A stretch of DNA of 21,646 nucleotides from Candidatus Dormiibacterota bacterium (GTDB lineage Bacteria > Chloroflexota > Dormibacteria > Aeolococcales > Aeolococcaceae): NCBI GenBank assembly GCA_003170875.1, contig PMYJ01000197.1:197-21842 (forward strand), read 5' to 3'. The translations under genes and the position numbers were made by a program. This document shows, one piece after another, positions 15,091 through 21,646 of this stretch (position 1 is its first letter; each line of letters opens with the position of its first letter). The notes under the pieces are model-generated. The model saw only the letters and a program-made list of their open reading frames with translations, ran no database searches and was not told where the DNA came from.

Positions 15091-16019
15091 TCGCCTACCT
15101 CGCCGGCGCTCTCGCAGCCTGCTCGATCGGCTTCGTGGTCCTCTGGCTCCGTCAGGTCCGGGCGCCCCAGACCGACCTCCTGGAAGCCCGCCTCGCCCAA
15201 TTCACAGAGTCCGGGCGCGCCGTCCAGAGCCTGGCCGAGGTGGAGATGACCCTGCCGTTCTTCGAGCGGGTCCTCCGGCCAACCCTGGACCGCTGGGGAC
15301 GCCGTCTGACCGCGCGGAACAGCCAGCAGCGCACCCAGGCCCTCCAGGAGAAGCTCAACCTGGCTGGGAGGCCGTGGGGCCTCACCGTGGGCGGCTTCCT
15401 GGTGCTGCGGATCATCGCCGTGATCCTCGTCGCCTTCTTCGGGCTCGCCCTCGCCGCACTGCTCCAGATGCCCATGCCCCAGCTCCTCCTCGGCCCGGTG
15501 GCCGGCCTCGTCATCGGCTACCTGCTGCCGGACGCCACCCTCTCCCGCCGGATCAGGGGCAGGCAGAAGGAGATCCTGCTGGCGCTGCCCTCGGCGCTCG
15601 ACCTCCTCACCATCAGCGTCGAGGCGGGGCTCGGCTTCGACGCCGCCCTGGGCCGGGTCTGCGACAAGTACCGCAACGCTCTGGCCTCCGAGTTCAACCA
15701 GGTGCTCAACGAGATCCGACTGGGACGCCCACGGATCGAGGCGCTCGACGACATGGCGAGGCGCAACAAGGTGGATGAGCTGAACAGCTTCATCCAGGCG
15801 ATCATCCAGTCGGAGCAGCTCGGCGTCGGCATCGCCAACGTCCTGCGCATCCAGTCCGAGGAGATCCGGCGACGCCGCCGCCAGCGGGCTGAGGAAACCG
15901 GCGCGAAGGCCCCCCTGAAGATGCTCTTCCCCATGGCCTGCTGCATCTTCCCCACCCTCTTTGTCGTCCTTCTCGGCCCCGCCGCACTGCAGGTTCTCCA
16001 GGAGTTCGGCTTCAAGTGA
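15087..16019 (+). CDS. tadC: Tad/Flp pilus inner-membrane platform protein TadC
   Basis: A 310-residue partner of TadB, also of the T2SSF superfamily. The N-terminal helix (about 1-20) is followed by a soluble stretch, a hydrophobic pair (about 105-150), the T2SSF domain (about 165-280) with LPSALDLLTISVEAGLGFDAAL and FIQAIIQSEQLGVGIANVL, and a C-terminal helix beginning at LKMLFPMACCIFPTL. These are standard TadC features. It overlaps tadB by 4 bases. It is the last gene of this pilus sub-operon: the next gene is convergent and its stop lies 43 bases away. No clear terminator hairpin was found between them. Confidence 0.93.
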   Translation: MIAYLAGALAACSIGFVVLWLRQVRAPQTDLLEARLAQFTESGRAVQSLAEVEMTLPFFERVLRPTLDRWGRRLTARNSQQRTQALQEKLNLAGRPWGLTVGGFLVLRIIAVILVAFFGLALAALLQMPMPQLLLGPVAGLVIGYLLPDATLSRRIRGRQKEILLALPSALDLLTISVEAGLGFDAALGRVCDKYRNALASEFNQVLNEIRLGRPRIEALDDMARRNKVDELNSFIQAIIQSEQLGVGIANVLRIQSEEIRRRRRQRAEETGAKAPLKMLFPMACCIFPTLFVVLLGPAALQVLQEFGFK

Positions 16020-16062
16020 GCCCGGGCCGGACGCACGGGGTCGATCCCGGCGGCCGGAGTGG

Positions 16063-16911
16063 TCACCCGGAGCGGATGGTCTCCAGGACGGCGATCGCCT
16101 CGGCAAGGCGGCGGTCGAAGCGGATGCGCCAGCGTTCGCGGAGCACGGGGCTCGACCGATAGACGGCGGGGCTCGGGAGCTGGTCGCGGCGCAGCAGCTC
16201 CGCCAGGTGCTCGAGCTCGGGTTCGAGCTCGGTCAGGCCCAGCCGGGCGACCACGTGGACGGCCGCACCGACCCTCAGCAACTCGCCTGACACCAGCCAG
16301 TCGTGGACGGCCGCCACGATGCCCTCACGACCCTCCTCGGCCAGCGCCCGCGCGTAGACGAGGAGATCCGCTTCCAGCGCGTCCGCAGCGTCCTCCAGGC
16401 GCCGCTCGAAGGCGGCCAGCACCGCGTCCCTGGCGCCCTGGTGGGCCAACACGGCGGCGAGGCCAGGAGCGGCCCGTCCGAGCAGCAGCTTCTCGAACGG
16501 CGTGAACTCCACATAGCCGATGCGGTCCGCGGCGATCGAGACGATCCAGGGACTGCCGTCCGCCCGAAGGAGGCAGAGGTTCTCCGGAAGACCCGGCTGG
16601 CGCCAGGCGAAGAGCCCCGACACCTCGCCGAGCACATCGATGCACGCCTGGCTGAACTCGTAGCGGAGGAGCCGAACGTGGCCGCTCCGGCTTTCAGAGC
16701 GCAGCTGAGTGGCCAGGCGGTCGACGATCTGCTGGCCGGCGGGGTCGAGGTCCCGGTTGGTGTCGACGCTCAGCACCGCGGTGTCGCACTGGGCGCGGGC
16801 ACAGACGAGCAGGGCCCGGTAGTCATCGCCGGTGGGTTCGTCGACAAGGTCGTAGGTCTTGCGACCGGAGACGTCGACACCGCTGAGGCGGGCGATGAAG
16901 CTCCTTTCCAT
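16063..16911 (-). CDS. Hypothetical soluble protein, helical C-terminus
   Basis: A 282-residue protein I do not recognise. It has no signal peptide or membrane helix. The N-terminal third appears alpha/beta (YRALLVCARAQCDTAVLSVD), the middle contains DGSPWIVSIAADRIGYVEFTPFEKLLLG, and the C-terminal half is helical and rich in Glu, Arg, Leu and Ala, with repeated AELL/AFERRLEDAADAL-like helices. The ATG at 16911 has GAGGAG about 13 bases upstream, a long spacing. It lies between tadC and a CvpA-like gene, divergent from the latter. The unknown gene at 18216 on the same strand also has a helical C-terminus containing LP-(S/P)-P and RRL segments; any relationship is weak. The function is unknown. 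Confidence 0.75.
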   Translation of the reverse strand: MERSFIARLSGVDVSGRKTYDLVDEPTGDDYRALLVCARAQCDTAVLSVDTNRDLDPAGQQIVDRLATQLRSESRSGHVRLLRYEFSQACIDVLGEVSGLFAWRQPGLPENLCLLRADGSPWIVSIAADRIGYVEFTPFEKLLLGRAAPGLAAVLAHQGARDAVLAAFERRLEDAADALEADLLVYARALAEEGREGIVAAVHDWLVSGELLRVGAAVHVVARLGLTELEPELEHLAELLRRDQLPSPAVYRSSPVLRERWRIRFDRRLAEAIAVLETIRSG

Positions 16912-17096
16912 GCTCGTGACCGGGCTCCTCGAGGATGGCCTGACCGGCGACCTGGCCGCGATGGTACCAGGGGCCGAGCCGATACACGCCCACCTCGTGT
17001 CCAGAAGCCTTCGTCATGGCCACCCAGGCACATGGCCGTCACAGATTCGTTGGCTGCCGGTCGGAGCCTGGCCGGCCGTGCTACGTTCGCGCGGCC

Positions 17097-17663
17097 GTGC
17101 CAGGGTACGGGCTCAACGAGGCCACTGCCGACTTCATCCTCGTCCTGATCGTCGGCGTCAACTGCTACCTCGGTTGGCGCTACGGTCTGGTCCGGCGTGC
17201 CATCGCCTGCGTGGCGGTCTACGGCGCCACCCTCGCCGCCTACTACGTGGGCGACCCCCTGGCCGGGACCTTGGGAGACGCCAACCTGACCGGCAACGCC
17301 TGGGCATTCGTCGCCGTGTTCGGGGTGGCCGTTTTGATGATCGAGATCCTGGCTGCGCTCTACTCCGACCTCATCAAGCGGACCATCACCGTCATGTTTG
17401 ACCGCGTCGCCGGGCTCGCGGCCGGGCTCGTGGTCGGGGTGCTCGAGCTGGGGGTGCTCCTCCTCGTGATCCAGGCGGTCGCGGACGCCCCCCCGTCAAC
17501 GGCCAACGTCTCCTCGGCGACCCGGACCACCCCGGCGATCGCCGTGGACCACGGCGTCCTGACCCAGGTCGTCGTCGATCTGGAGCCCGGGATCCAAAGG
17601 CTGCTCAGCCCCGCCATCCCCGGCAACATCGAGAACCGTCTGGACCAGTACTCCGCCGGCTGA
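17097..17663 (+). CDS. CvpA-family membrane protein
   Basis: A membrane protein of about 188 residues with the CvpA (colicin V production) layout: four hydrophobic helices starting with ADFILVLIVGVNCYLGWRYGLVRRAI, then VYGATLAAYYVG, WAFVAVFGVAVLMIEILAAL and AAGLVVGVLELGVLLLVIQAV, followed by a soluble C-terminal tail. The Gly-rich first helix and GWRYGL are typical. CvpA proteins are linked to envelope homeostasis and secretion; the precise role here is unknown. I prefer the GTG at 17097 because family members begin a few residues before the first helix. An ATG at 17016 would add 27 Arg/Cys-containing residues unlike the family. Neither start has a clear ribosome site, so a leaderless transcript is possible. 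The downstream gene is convergent, 23 bases away. Confidence 0.8.
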   Translation: MPGYGLNEATADFILVLIVGVNCYLGWRYGLVRRAIACVAVYGATLAAYYVGDPLAGTLGDANLTGNAWAFVAVFGVAVLMIEILAALYSDLIKRTITVMFDRVAGLAAGLVVGVLELGVLLLVIQAVADAPPSTANVSSATRTTPAIAVDHGVLTQVVVDLEPGIQRLLSPAIPGNIENRLDQYSAG

Positions 17664-17686
17664 TCCGGCGGGTTGGACGGGGGCTG

Positions 17687-18076
17687 TCAGGCGGGGACGG
17701 GCTGGTCGGATCCGAAGAAGGAACGCACCACCGACCCCAGCCCGACCAGGTTGAACGGCTTGGTGATGAGGTGGTTGGCTCCCGCGAGGCGGGCGCGCTC
17801 CACGTCGTCGTCGCCGGAGAGCGCGCTGAACATGAGCACGGGGATATCGGCAGTGGCCGGATTGCCACGGATCCGCCGGCACGCCTCCAGCCCGTCCATC
17901 CCCGGCATCATGATGTCGAGGATGATCAGATCGGGGCGTTGGGCGTCCACCTCCCGGAGGCCCTCCTCGCCGTTGGAGGCGGTCCTCACCTCATAGCCCT
18001 CGATCCCCAGGTACATCTCGACGATGTGGAGCAGCCGGGGATCGTCGTCCACGACGAGGATGCGGCGCTGGCTCAC
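17687..18076 (-). CDS. Single-domain response regulator (CheY-like receiver)
   Basis: A 129-residue stand-alone receiver. The acidic pocket is VVDDDP (Asp10-12), the phospho-acceptor is Asp54 in LIILDIMMPGMDG, the Thr/Ser position is Ser84 in LMFSAL, and the conserved Lys is Lys106 in ITKPF, so all key residues are present. No output domain follows, so it probably acts by protein-protein contact, as PilG/PilH or CheY-type regulators do, or as a phosphorelay intermediate. The GTG at 18076 follows TGGAG by about 8 bases. The frame stays open upstream to 18427, but that extension overlaps the gene at 18216 in another frame and has no family resemblance. No histidine kinase is nearby. Placement in a pilus region suggests control of pilus or surface functions. 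Confidence 0.9.
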   Translation of the reverse strand: MSQRRILVVDDDPRLLHIVEMYLGIEGYEVRTASNGEEGLREVDAQRPDLIILDIMMPGMDGLEACRRIRGNPATADIPVLMFSALSGDDDVERARLAGANHLITKPFNLVGLGSVVRSFFGSDQPVPA

Positions 18077-18215
18077 AGCGCTGGCTCCAGGTGAGGCGCG
18101 GGTCGTGCGGGACAGATGGTCGACATCTCTCTTTGTGGGGATGATTCTGGACGCTTCGCACCGGCAGCGGTGCTGGCGGCCACCAGGATAATGGAGGAGG
18201 GTGGTCTTCTGACCA

Positions 18216-18977
18216 TCAGGGGCGCTGAAGCACCGCATCGGCGGCATCCCGGACCCCGGCGACGACCAGGCTCTGGTGTCCCTCGCGCTCCATTCCCCGG
18301 TGGATGATGCCGAGAAGGCGGCGATTGAAGTCCTTGCGTCGCTGAGCGTCCACCTCGGGCGGCGGCAAGGCGCCGTGGAGCCGCTGGACGATCCACGGCG
18401 GGGTGAGGCGATCCACGATCTCCGCATTCACACGTACCGCGACCTCCGCGTCGGCGCACTCCTCGACCAGGAGCGAGATCCGGAGGCTCGGCCCAGAGTG
18501 GTCCAGCAGCTTCCAGGCCCGCTCCCAGGCCCGTCGCCGGTCACAGCCGACGAAGGCCAGGTAGACGGGATCGGTGACGAGCCGGACCCGGTCATCGCGA
18601 AGCTCGGCGAGCAGCAGCTGCCGGATGTCGGCATCGACCTCCCGAGCCACCCAGCTGACCAGCGAGGGCGCACGCGTTTCGAGGTCGGGCATCGGGGCGG
18701 TGTGGCCGACGTAGCCGACGGGCAGCGCGCTGACCACTCCGGCGTGGCGCCGGCAGTAGACGCGCCCATCGATGACCAGCCGATGGTCAGGGCACCACGA
18801 CGTCCGGCACTCGTGGCCGCGGCGATCCACGTACGCGCAGGCGAGACCAGTGGTCCTCCCGCATCCTGGCTGCGTGCAGGGCTGGTCCCCGGCCTGGTCG
18901 ACGAGGGCGGCGGTGCCGCGCTCGGATCCGACCCCGGGCATGGTGAGGGGCTGTCTCGACCTGCTCCACGAGGCCAT
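18216..18977 (-). CDS. Hypothetical protein with N-terminal Cys/His (zinc-ribbon-like) cluster
   Basis: A 253-residue protein not recognised by family. Its N-terminal 80 residues hold a dense set of metal-ligand candidates: Cys34, Cys39, Cys47, His55, Cys57, Cys62, His65, Cys75 and His78, including CPDH and CRRH pairs. This is enough for two zinc sites and resembles a zinc-ribbon or B-box-like fold. The rest (about 105-253) is mostly helical, with WVAREVDADIRQLLLAEL and FNRRLLGIIHRGMEREG, and no membrane segment. I chose the ATG at 18977 because AAGG lies about 8 bases upstream. A GTG at 19010 would add 11 residues. It is separated from the receiver gene by 139 bases on the same strand. It may be a DNA-binding or scaffold protein, but that is speculative. 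Confidence 0.75.
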   Translation of the reverse strand: MASWSRSRQPLTMPGVGSERGTAALVDQAGDQPCTQPGCGRTTGLACAYVDRRGHECRTSWCPDHRLVIDGRVYCRRHAGVVSALPVGYVGHTAPMPDLETRAPSLVSWVAREVDADIRQLLLAELRDDRVRLVTDPVYLAFVGCDRRRAWERAWKLLDHSGPSLRISLLVEECADAEVAVRVNAEIVDRLTPPWIVQRLHGALPPPEVDAQRRKDFNRRLLGIIHRGMEREGHQSLVVAGVRDAADAVLQRP

Positions 18978-19034
18978 GACGATGACCTTAGCACCCGTCC
19001 GCGACCTCACCCGGTGCCTTCACCGAGCCGTTGA

Positions 19035-19200
19035 AGCCGCTGCCCGGAACGCGCGGGGGGGGTCTCAGGGGCTCGCCGGAGGCCCCCAAAAGATGTGAGA
19101 TCGGTTGTTACCGTCCCTTCGCACTTCACGCATTCCAGGAAGGAGCGATCAGAGCATAGTTCACAAGAGCCGCCACCACAGCGGCCACTCTAGGTATCAC
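19035..19200 (+). promoter_or_regulatory. Leader/promoter region of the Flp pilin
   Basis: About 165 bases upstream of the pilin ribosome site. It is less GC-rich than its surroundings and contains TTGTTA (from about 19106) with ACGCAT 17 bases later, plus CTCTAGGTATCAC just before the ribosome site. None is a convincing promoter match. A small GCCGC/GCGGC hairpin is centred near 19178. A promoter is expected here because the pilin stands alone before its terminator. Confidence 0.35.
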
Positions 19201-19210
19201 AAGGAGGTGA
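19201..19210 (+). promoter_or_regulatory. Perfect Shine-Dalgarno of the Flp pilin
   Basis: AAGGAGGTGA is fully complementary to the usual 3' end of 16S rRNA and lies about 10 bases before the ATG at 19221. It is the strongest ribosome site in the window, fitting a structural subunit needed in large amounts. Confidence 0.85.
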
Positions 19211-19220
19211 AATAGCCGAA

Positions 19221-19421
19221 ATGTTGAGCACCCTTTACCAGCGCCTTCGTGGGCTCATGGTTCGCAAGACTGAGCTCGAAGAGAAGGAGAAGGGCCAGGG
19301 CATGGTTGAGTACGCCCTGATCCTCGTCCTCATCGCCATCGTTGTCATCGTCATCCTGACCGTGGTTGGCCACCAAGTCAACAACATCTTCTCGAACATC
19401 AGCAGCACCCTGGGCACCTAA
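19221..19421 (+). CDS. flp: Flp/Fap-type pilin (type IVb prepilin)
   Basis: A 66-residue pilin precursor, the major subunit of the Tad pilus. The charged leader (1-25, ending EEKEKG) precedes the cleavage site for a TadV/CpaA-type prepilin peptidase between Gly25 and Gln26. Glu30 is then at mature position +5, followed by Tyr, the EY pair typical of Flp pilins. The hydrophobic helix MVEYALILVLIAIVVIVILTVV follows, then a short tail (NNIFSNISSTLGT). The mature subunit is about 41 residues, at the small end for Flp. The gene has a perfect ribosome site and its own strong terminator, so it is probably transcribed alone at high level. It is separated from cpaB-tadB-tadC by about 3.2 kb. The prepilin peptidase is not in this window. 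Confidence 0.94.
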   Translation: MLSTLYQRLRGLMVRKTELEEKEKGQGMVEYALILVLIAIVVIVILTVVGHQVNNIFSNISSTLGT

Positions 19422-19440
19422 TCCACCAGGGCACTTGCCG

Positions 19441-19480
19441 AAAAAGGGGAGCCGCACCTGCGGCTCCCCTTTTTATTTCC
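19441..19480 (+). terminator. Rho-independent terminator of the Flp pilin
   Basis: A perfect 15-base-pair stem (AAAAAGGGGAGCCGC at 19441-19455, complement at 19460-19474) has the loop ACCT and ends in TTTTTATTT. The A-rich 5' arm makes it potentially bidirectional. It is the strongest terminator in the window, 19 bases after the pilin stop. Confidence 0.95.
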
Positions 19481-19527
19481 CGCGCTGAAGGGCCGCGGGC
19501 CGCCGGGTTCGGTGCTTTCGACGTACC

Positions 19528-21222
19528 ATGCCGCCAATGCAGTACGGTCCCTCGGGCGGCGCCGTGCGGGTGGTCATCGCCAGCGACGCTCCCCAGGCGG
19601 TGGCCGAGCTGGACAAGCTCGCCGGCTATGCCGATCAGGTGAGCCTGGTCGGCTTTATCCGCCATCCCGACGAACTCGACGAGGACCTGGAGGCACTCGG
19701 GCCCGACCTGGTCCTCCTCTACACCGGCTTTGGCGGCCTCGACACGGTGAGCCTGGCGACCGACCTGGCCTCCCGATCGGCCCGGCTGCGGGTCATGGTC
19801 GTGGTCGATCCGGCTGACGAGCTGTTCATCACCCGGCTGGAGGACGCCGGCGCCGCCACCGTGGCTGCCGACGCCAGCCCGGTGGCCCTGGTCGCGGCCA
19901 TCCGCGGTGCGGCGGCGACCGGGCCGCCTCCGTCCGACCTGAGCGCGCCTCCGGCGGCCTCCTGGCCCGGAATGGACGCCACCCTCGCCTCACCCGGGGA
20001 GCCTCTGGGTGATCCGTTCGCATGGGGCACGCCGGAGACGCTCTCCACACCGCCCCCGGCGGTCACGGAGCCTCCTCCGGCGGAGCCCGCCGGCGCGCCG
20101 CCCGGGTGGACGGACGAGCCCCCTGCCGCCAGTCCCACCGGCACCACCGCCTGGCCGGAGCCGGTACCTGACGCCCCCCCCACCGGCGCCACCGCCTGGG
20201 CCGAGCCGCCTCCGGCGGAGGTGGCCTTCCCCAGCTCCGTGCCGGTCTTCCAGCTGGATACCGCGGCCTTTGAGCCACCCCCCGCCGGTGGCCCCGAATC
20301 GGGGCCGGAATGGCCCGGCGTCCCGGTGGCGACCCCGGCCGCGCCGCCGGCCGCCGAGCCGGAGCCGGAGCCGATCCAGCCGGTGCGCCCGCGACCGGTG
20401 CGCCGCCGATCACGTGATCACGCCGAGTTGGTCGTGGTCTTCTCCGGCAAGGGCGGGGTGGGCAAGTCGCTGATCGCCACCAACCTCGCCGTGGCCCTCG
20501 CCGCCGACGGAGAGCGGGCTGCGATCGTCGACCTCGACCTGCAGTTCGGCGACGTCGCCGTCATGCTCCATGCCGAGAGCCACCCCACGGCCATCGACGC
20601 CCTCGCCCAGCAGGGCGAGCAGGTCGACGCCGAGTTCATCGAGGAGGTCATGGCCACGGGGCCCGAGGGGGTGCGCGCCCTGCTTGCCCCCGCCAGCCCG
20701 GAGTTCGCTGACCTCGTCAACACCGCCAACCTGCGTGCCATCCTCCGGGAGCTGGCCAAGGAGTACGACCACATCGTCGTGGATACGCCGTCTCACCTCG
20801 AAGAGCGCAACCTGGAGGCCATCGAGATGGCCGATCAGATCGTCGTCGTCACCAGCTTCAACTTAGCGGCCCTCAAGGACACCAAGGTCACCCTCAAGCT
20901 GCTCCAGTCCCTGGGAGTCGACCGGGACAAGATCTGCGTGGTCCTCAATCAGACCCGAGCCAAGGTCAGCTTCCAGCGCTCAGAGGTCGAGGAGAGCCTC
21001 CGGTTCCGGGTGCTCACGGTGCTCCCGTTCGAGCCTCGGTTGGATGACTTCATCGACAACGGTCAGCAGATCGTCACCGCCGAGCCGAAGGCCGAGTTCA
21101 GCAAGCAATTCCGACTGCTCGTGGATCACATCGCGGGGGGCGACGACGACACTCCGGCGAAGGAGCCGGAGCGGGCCCGAGCCCGGGTCAACCGCCGGCG
21201 ATTCTCACTCGGGCGCGGCTGA
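19528..21222 (+). CDS. cpaE: CpaE/TadZ-type ATPase with pseudo-receiver domain
   Basis: A 564-residue Tad pilus localisation ATPase. The N-terminal domain (about 12-130) has a receiver-like alpha/beta pattern, but the position expected for the phospho-acceptor reads DLVLLYTG without Asp, so it is an atypical, probably unphosphorylated receiver as in known CpaE/TadZ proteins. Residues about 131-300 form a Pro/Ala/Glu-rich linker, longer than usual. The C-terminal MinD/ParA-like ATPase (about 300-545) has the deviant Walker A GKGGVGKS (307-314), Walker A' IVDLDLQFGD (Asp335, Asp337) and the switch II/Walker B equivalent VVDTPSHLEERN. TadZ-type ATPases mark the pole or the pilus assembly site. 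The ATG at 19528 has no clear ribosome site; an ATG at 19537 is an alternative. Its promoter must lie in the 50 bases after the pilin terminator, or expression depends on read-through. Confidence 0.9.
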   Translation: MPPMQYGPSGGAVRVVIASDAPQAVAELDKLAGYADQVSLVGFIRHPDELDEDLEALGPDLVLLYTGFGGLDTVSLATDLASRSARLRVMVVVDPADELFITRLEDAGAATVAADASPVALVAAIRGAAATGPPPSDLSAPPAASWPGMDATLASPGEPLGDPFAWGTPETLSTPPPAVTEPPPAEPAGAPPGWTDEPPAASPTGTTAWPEPVPDAPPTGATAWAEPPPAEVAFPSSVPVFQLDTAAFEPPPAGGPESGPEWPGVPVATPAAPPAAEPEPEPIQPVRPRPVRRRSRDHAELVVVFSGKGGVGKSLIATNLAVALAADGERAAIVDLDLQFGDVAVMLHAESHPTAIDALAQQGEQVDAEFIEEVMATGPEGVRALLAPASPEFADLVNTANLRAILRELAKEYDHIVVDTPSHLEERNLEAIEMADQIVVVTSFNLAALKDTKVTLKLLQSLGVDRDKICVVLNQTRAKVSFQRSEVEESLRFRVLTVLPFEPRLDDFIDNGQQIVTAEPKAEFSKQFRLLVDHIAGGDDDTPAKEPERARARVNRRRFSLGRG

Positions 21223-21232
21223 GGAGCATGCC

Positions 21233-21646
21233 ATGATCCGCGTCCTCCTTGCCGACGAATCGGCCCGCATCATCGAGAACCTGAGCAAGCGACTCGGCCA
21301 GGAGGAGGACCTCACCGTCTGCGCCGTCGCCGGAGACGGCGACACGGCCCTCCAGGAAGCACTGCGCACGCAGCCCGAGGTGGCCGTGGTGGACGCCGGG
21401 CTCCCCGGCATGGATGGCATCCAGACCACCGAGATGCTGGTGCAGTACCTGCCCAACACGGGCGTCATCCTCCTCTCCATGGAGGCCGAGAACGAGGCCT
21501 TCCGGCGGGCCATGCTGGCCGGGGCCCGCGAGTTCCTGCAGAAGCCCTTCAGTGGCGACGAGCTGGTGGCCGCGATCCGCCGCGTGCACGCCTACGGGCT
21601 CCGTAAGGGGACCCCAGCGTCCTCGCCGGCCGGCGGCCCCAGCGCC
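21233..21646 (+). CDS. Response regulator receiver protein, 3' end beyond window
   Basis: The reading frame is open from the ATG at 21233 to the window edge (138 codons). GGAG lies 7 bases before the ATG, and the gene starts 10 bases after the cpaE stop, so the two are co-transcribed. The receiver domain (1-118) is complete: acidic residues at ADES (Asp8, Glu9), phospho-acceptor Asp54 in VAVVDAGLPGMDG, Ser82 in ILLSME, and Lys104 in LQKPF. After the receiver the sequence becomes Pro/Ala/Gly/Ser-rich (TPASSPAGGPSA), similar in character to the linker in the preceding CpaE protein. The continuation may therefore be a second receiver-linker-ATPase protein, but a different output domain is equally possible. 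The true end is not visible. Confidence 0.88.
   Translation, partial: MIRVLLADESARIIENLSKRLGQEEDLTVCAVAGDGDTALQEALRTQPEVAVVDAGLPGMDGIQTTEMLVQYLPNTGVILLSMEAENEAFRRAMLAGAREFLQKPFSGDELVAAIRRVHAYGLRKGTPASSPAGGPSA

Noticed and set aside
18077..18427. Long N-terminal extension of the CheY-like receiver
   Set aside because: It overlaps the gene at 18216 in another frame, is Arg/Ser/Pro-rich like shadow frames, and a GTG with a ribosome site lies exactly at the receiver start.
6188..19115. GTTACC as a regulon-wide motif (near 6188, 8040, 13016, 13113 reverse, 19108)
   Set aside because: A six-base word is expected several times in this length. Only the copies inside the aligned 56-base modules have supporting context.
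1..21646. Insertion sequences, transposases, prophage, tRNA or rRNA genes
   Set aside because: No transposase-like protein, terminal inverted repeats with target duplications, phage structural genes or RNA gene signatures were seen.

Overview
The window is very GC-rich, with long same-frame genes, frequent ATGA stop/start overlaps and GTG starts. It encodes an ABC exporter, SipW-type secreted proteins and a Tad/Flp pilus. Together these suggest a high-GC, probably single-membrane environmental bacterium, such as a member of Chloroflexota, Dormibacterota or Actinomycetota. That placement is inference; no rRNA, tRNA or other phylogenetic marker was seen.

Region 1 (1-3810, +) is a translationally coupled ABC export operon: an ATPase cut by the window edge, a two-FtsX-domain permease, and a small probable lipoprotein. 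Region 2 (3818-5638, -) is a convergent PAS-GGDEF-EAL protein with a degenerate GGDEF motif and an intact EAL domain, probably a c-di-GMP phosphodiesterase. Region 3 (5639-6312) is mostly non-coding.

Region 4 (6185-12979, +) is the most unusual part. Four tandem paralogues encode TasA/camelysin-like secreted proteins with SipW-type signal peptides. Each is followed by its own hairpin terminator, and three of the four are preceded by a conserved upstream module of about 100 bp. Next comes an ER-type (Ser-His) signal peptidase carrying a very long Pro/Ala-rich N-terminal extension. Overlapping its stop codon is a TPR protein with a Tyr-Pro heptad-repeat tract. The simplest reading is a surface-fibre or matrix locus: the peptidase matures the four secreted subunits, and the TPR protein may have an accessory role.

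Region 5 (13148-21646) is a Tad/Flp pilus locus in two parts. cpaB, tadB and tadC come first. About 3 kb of other genes follow: two unrecognised proteins, one with a Cys/His cluster, a CvpA-like membrane protein and a CheY-like receiver. Then come the Flp pilin with a perfect Shine-Dalgarno and terminator, a CpaE/TadZ-type ATPase, and a second receiver protein running off the window. The TadA/CpaF ATPase and the prepilin peptidase are not in the window. Two different surface-fibre systems and c-di-GMP/receiver signalling therefore lie side by side, which suggests a biofilm or adhesion region.
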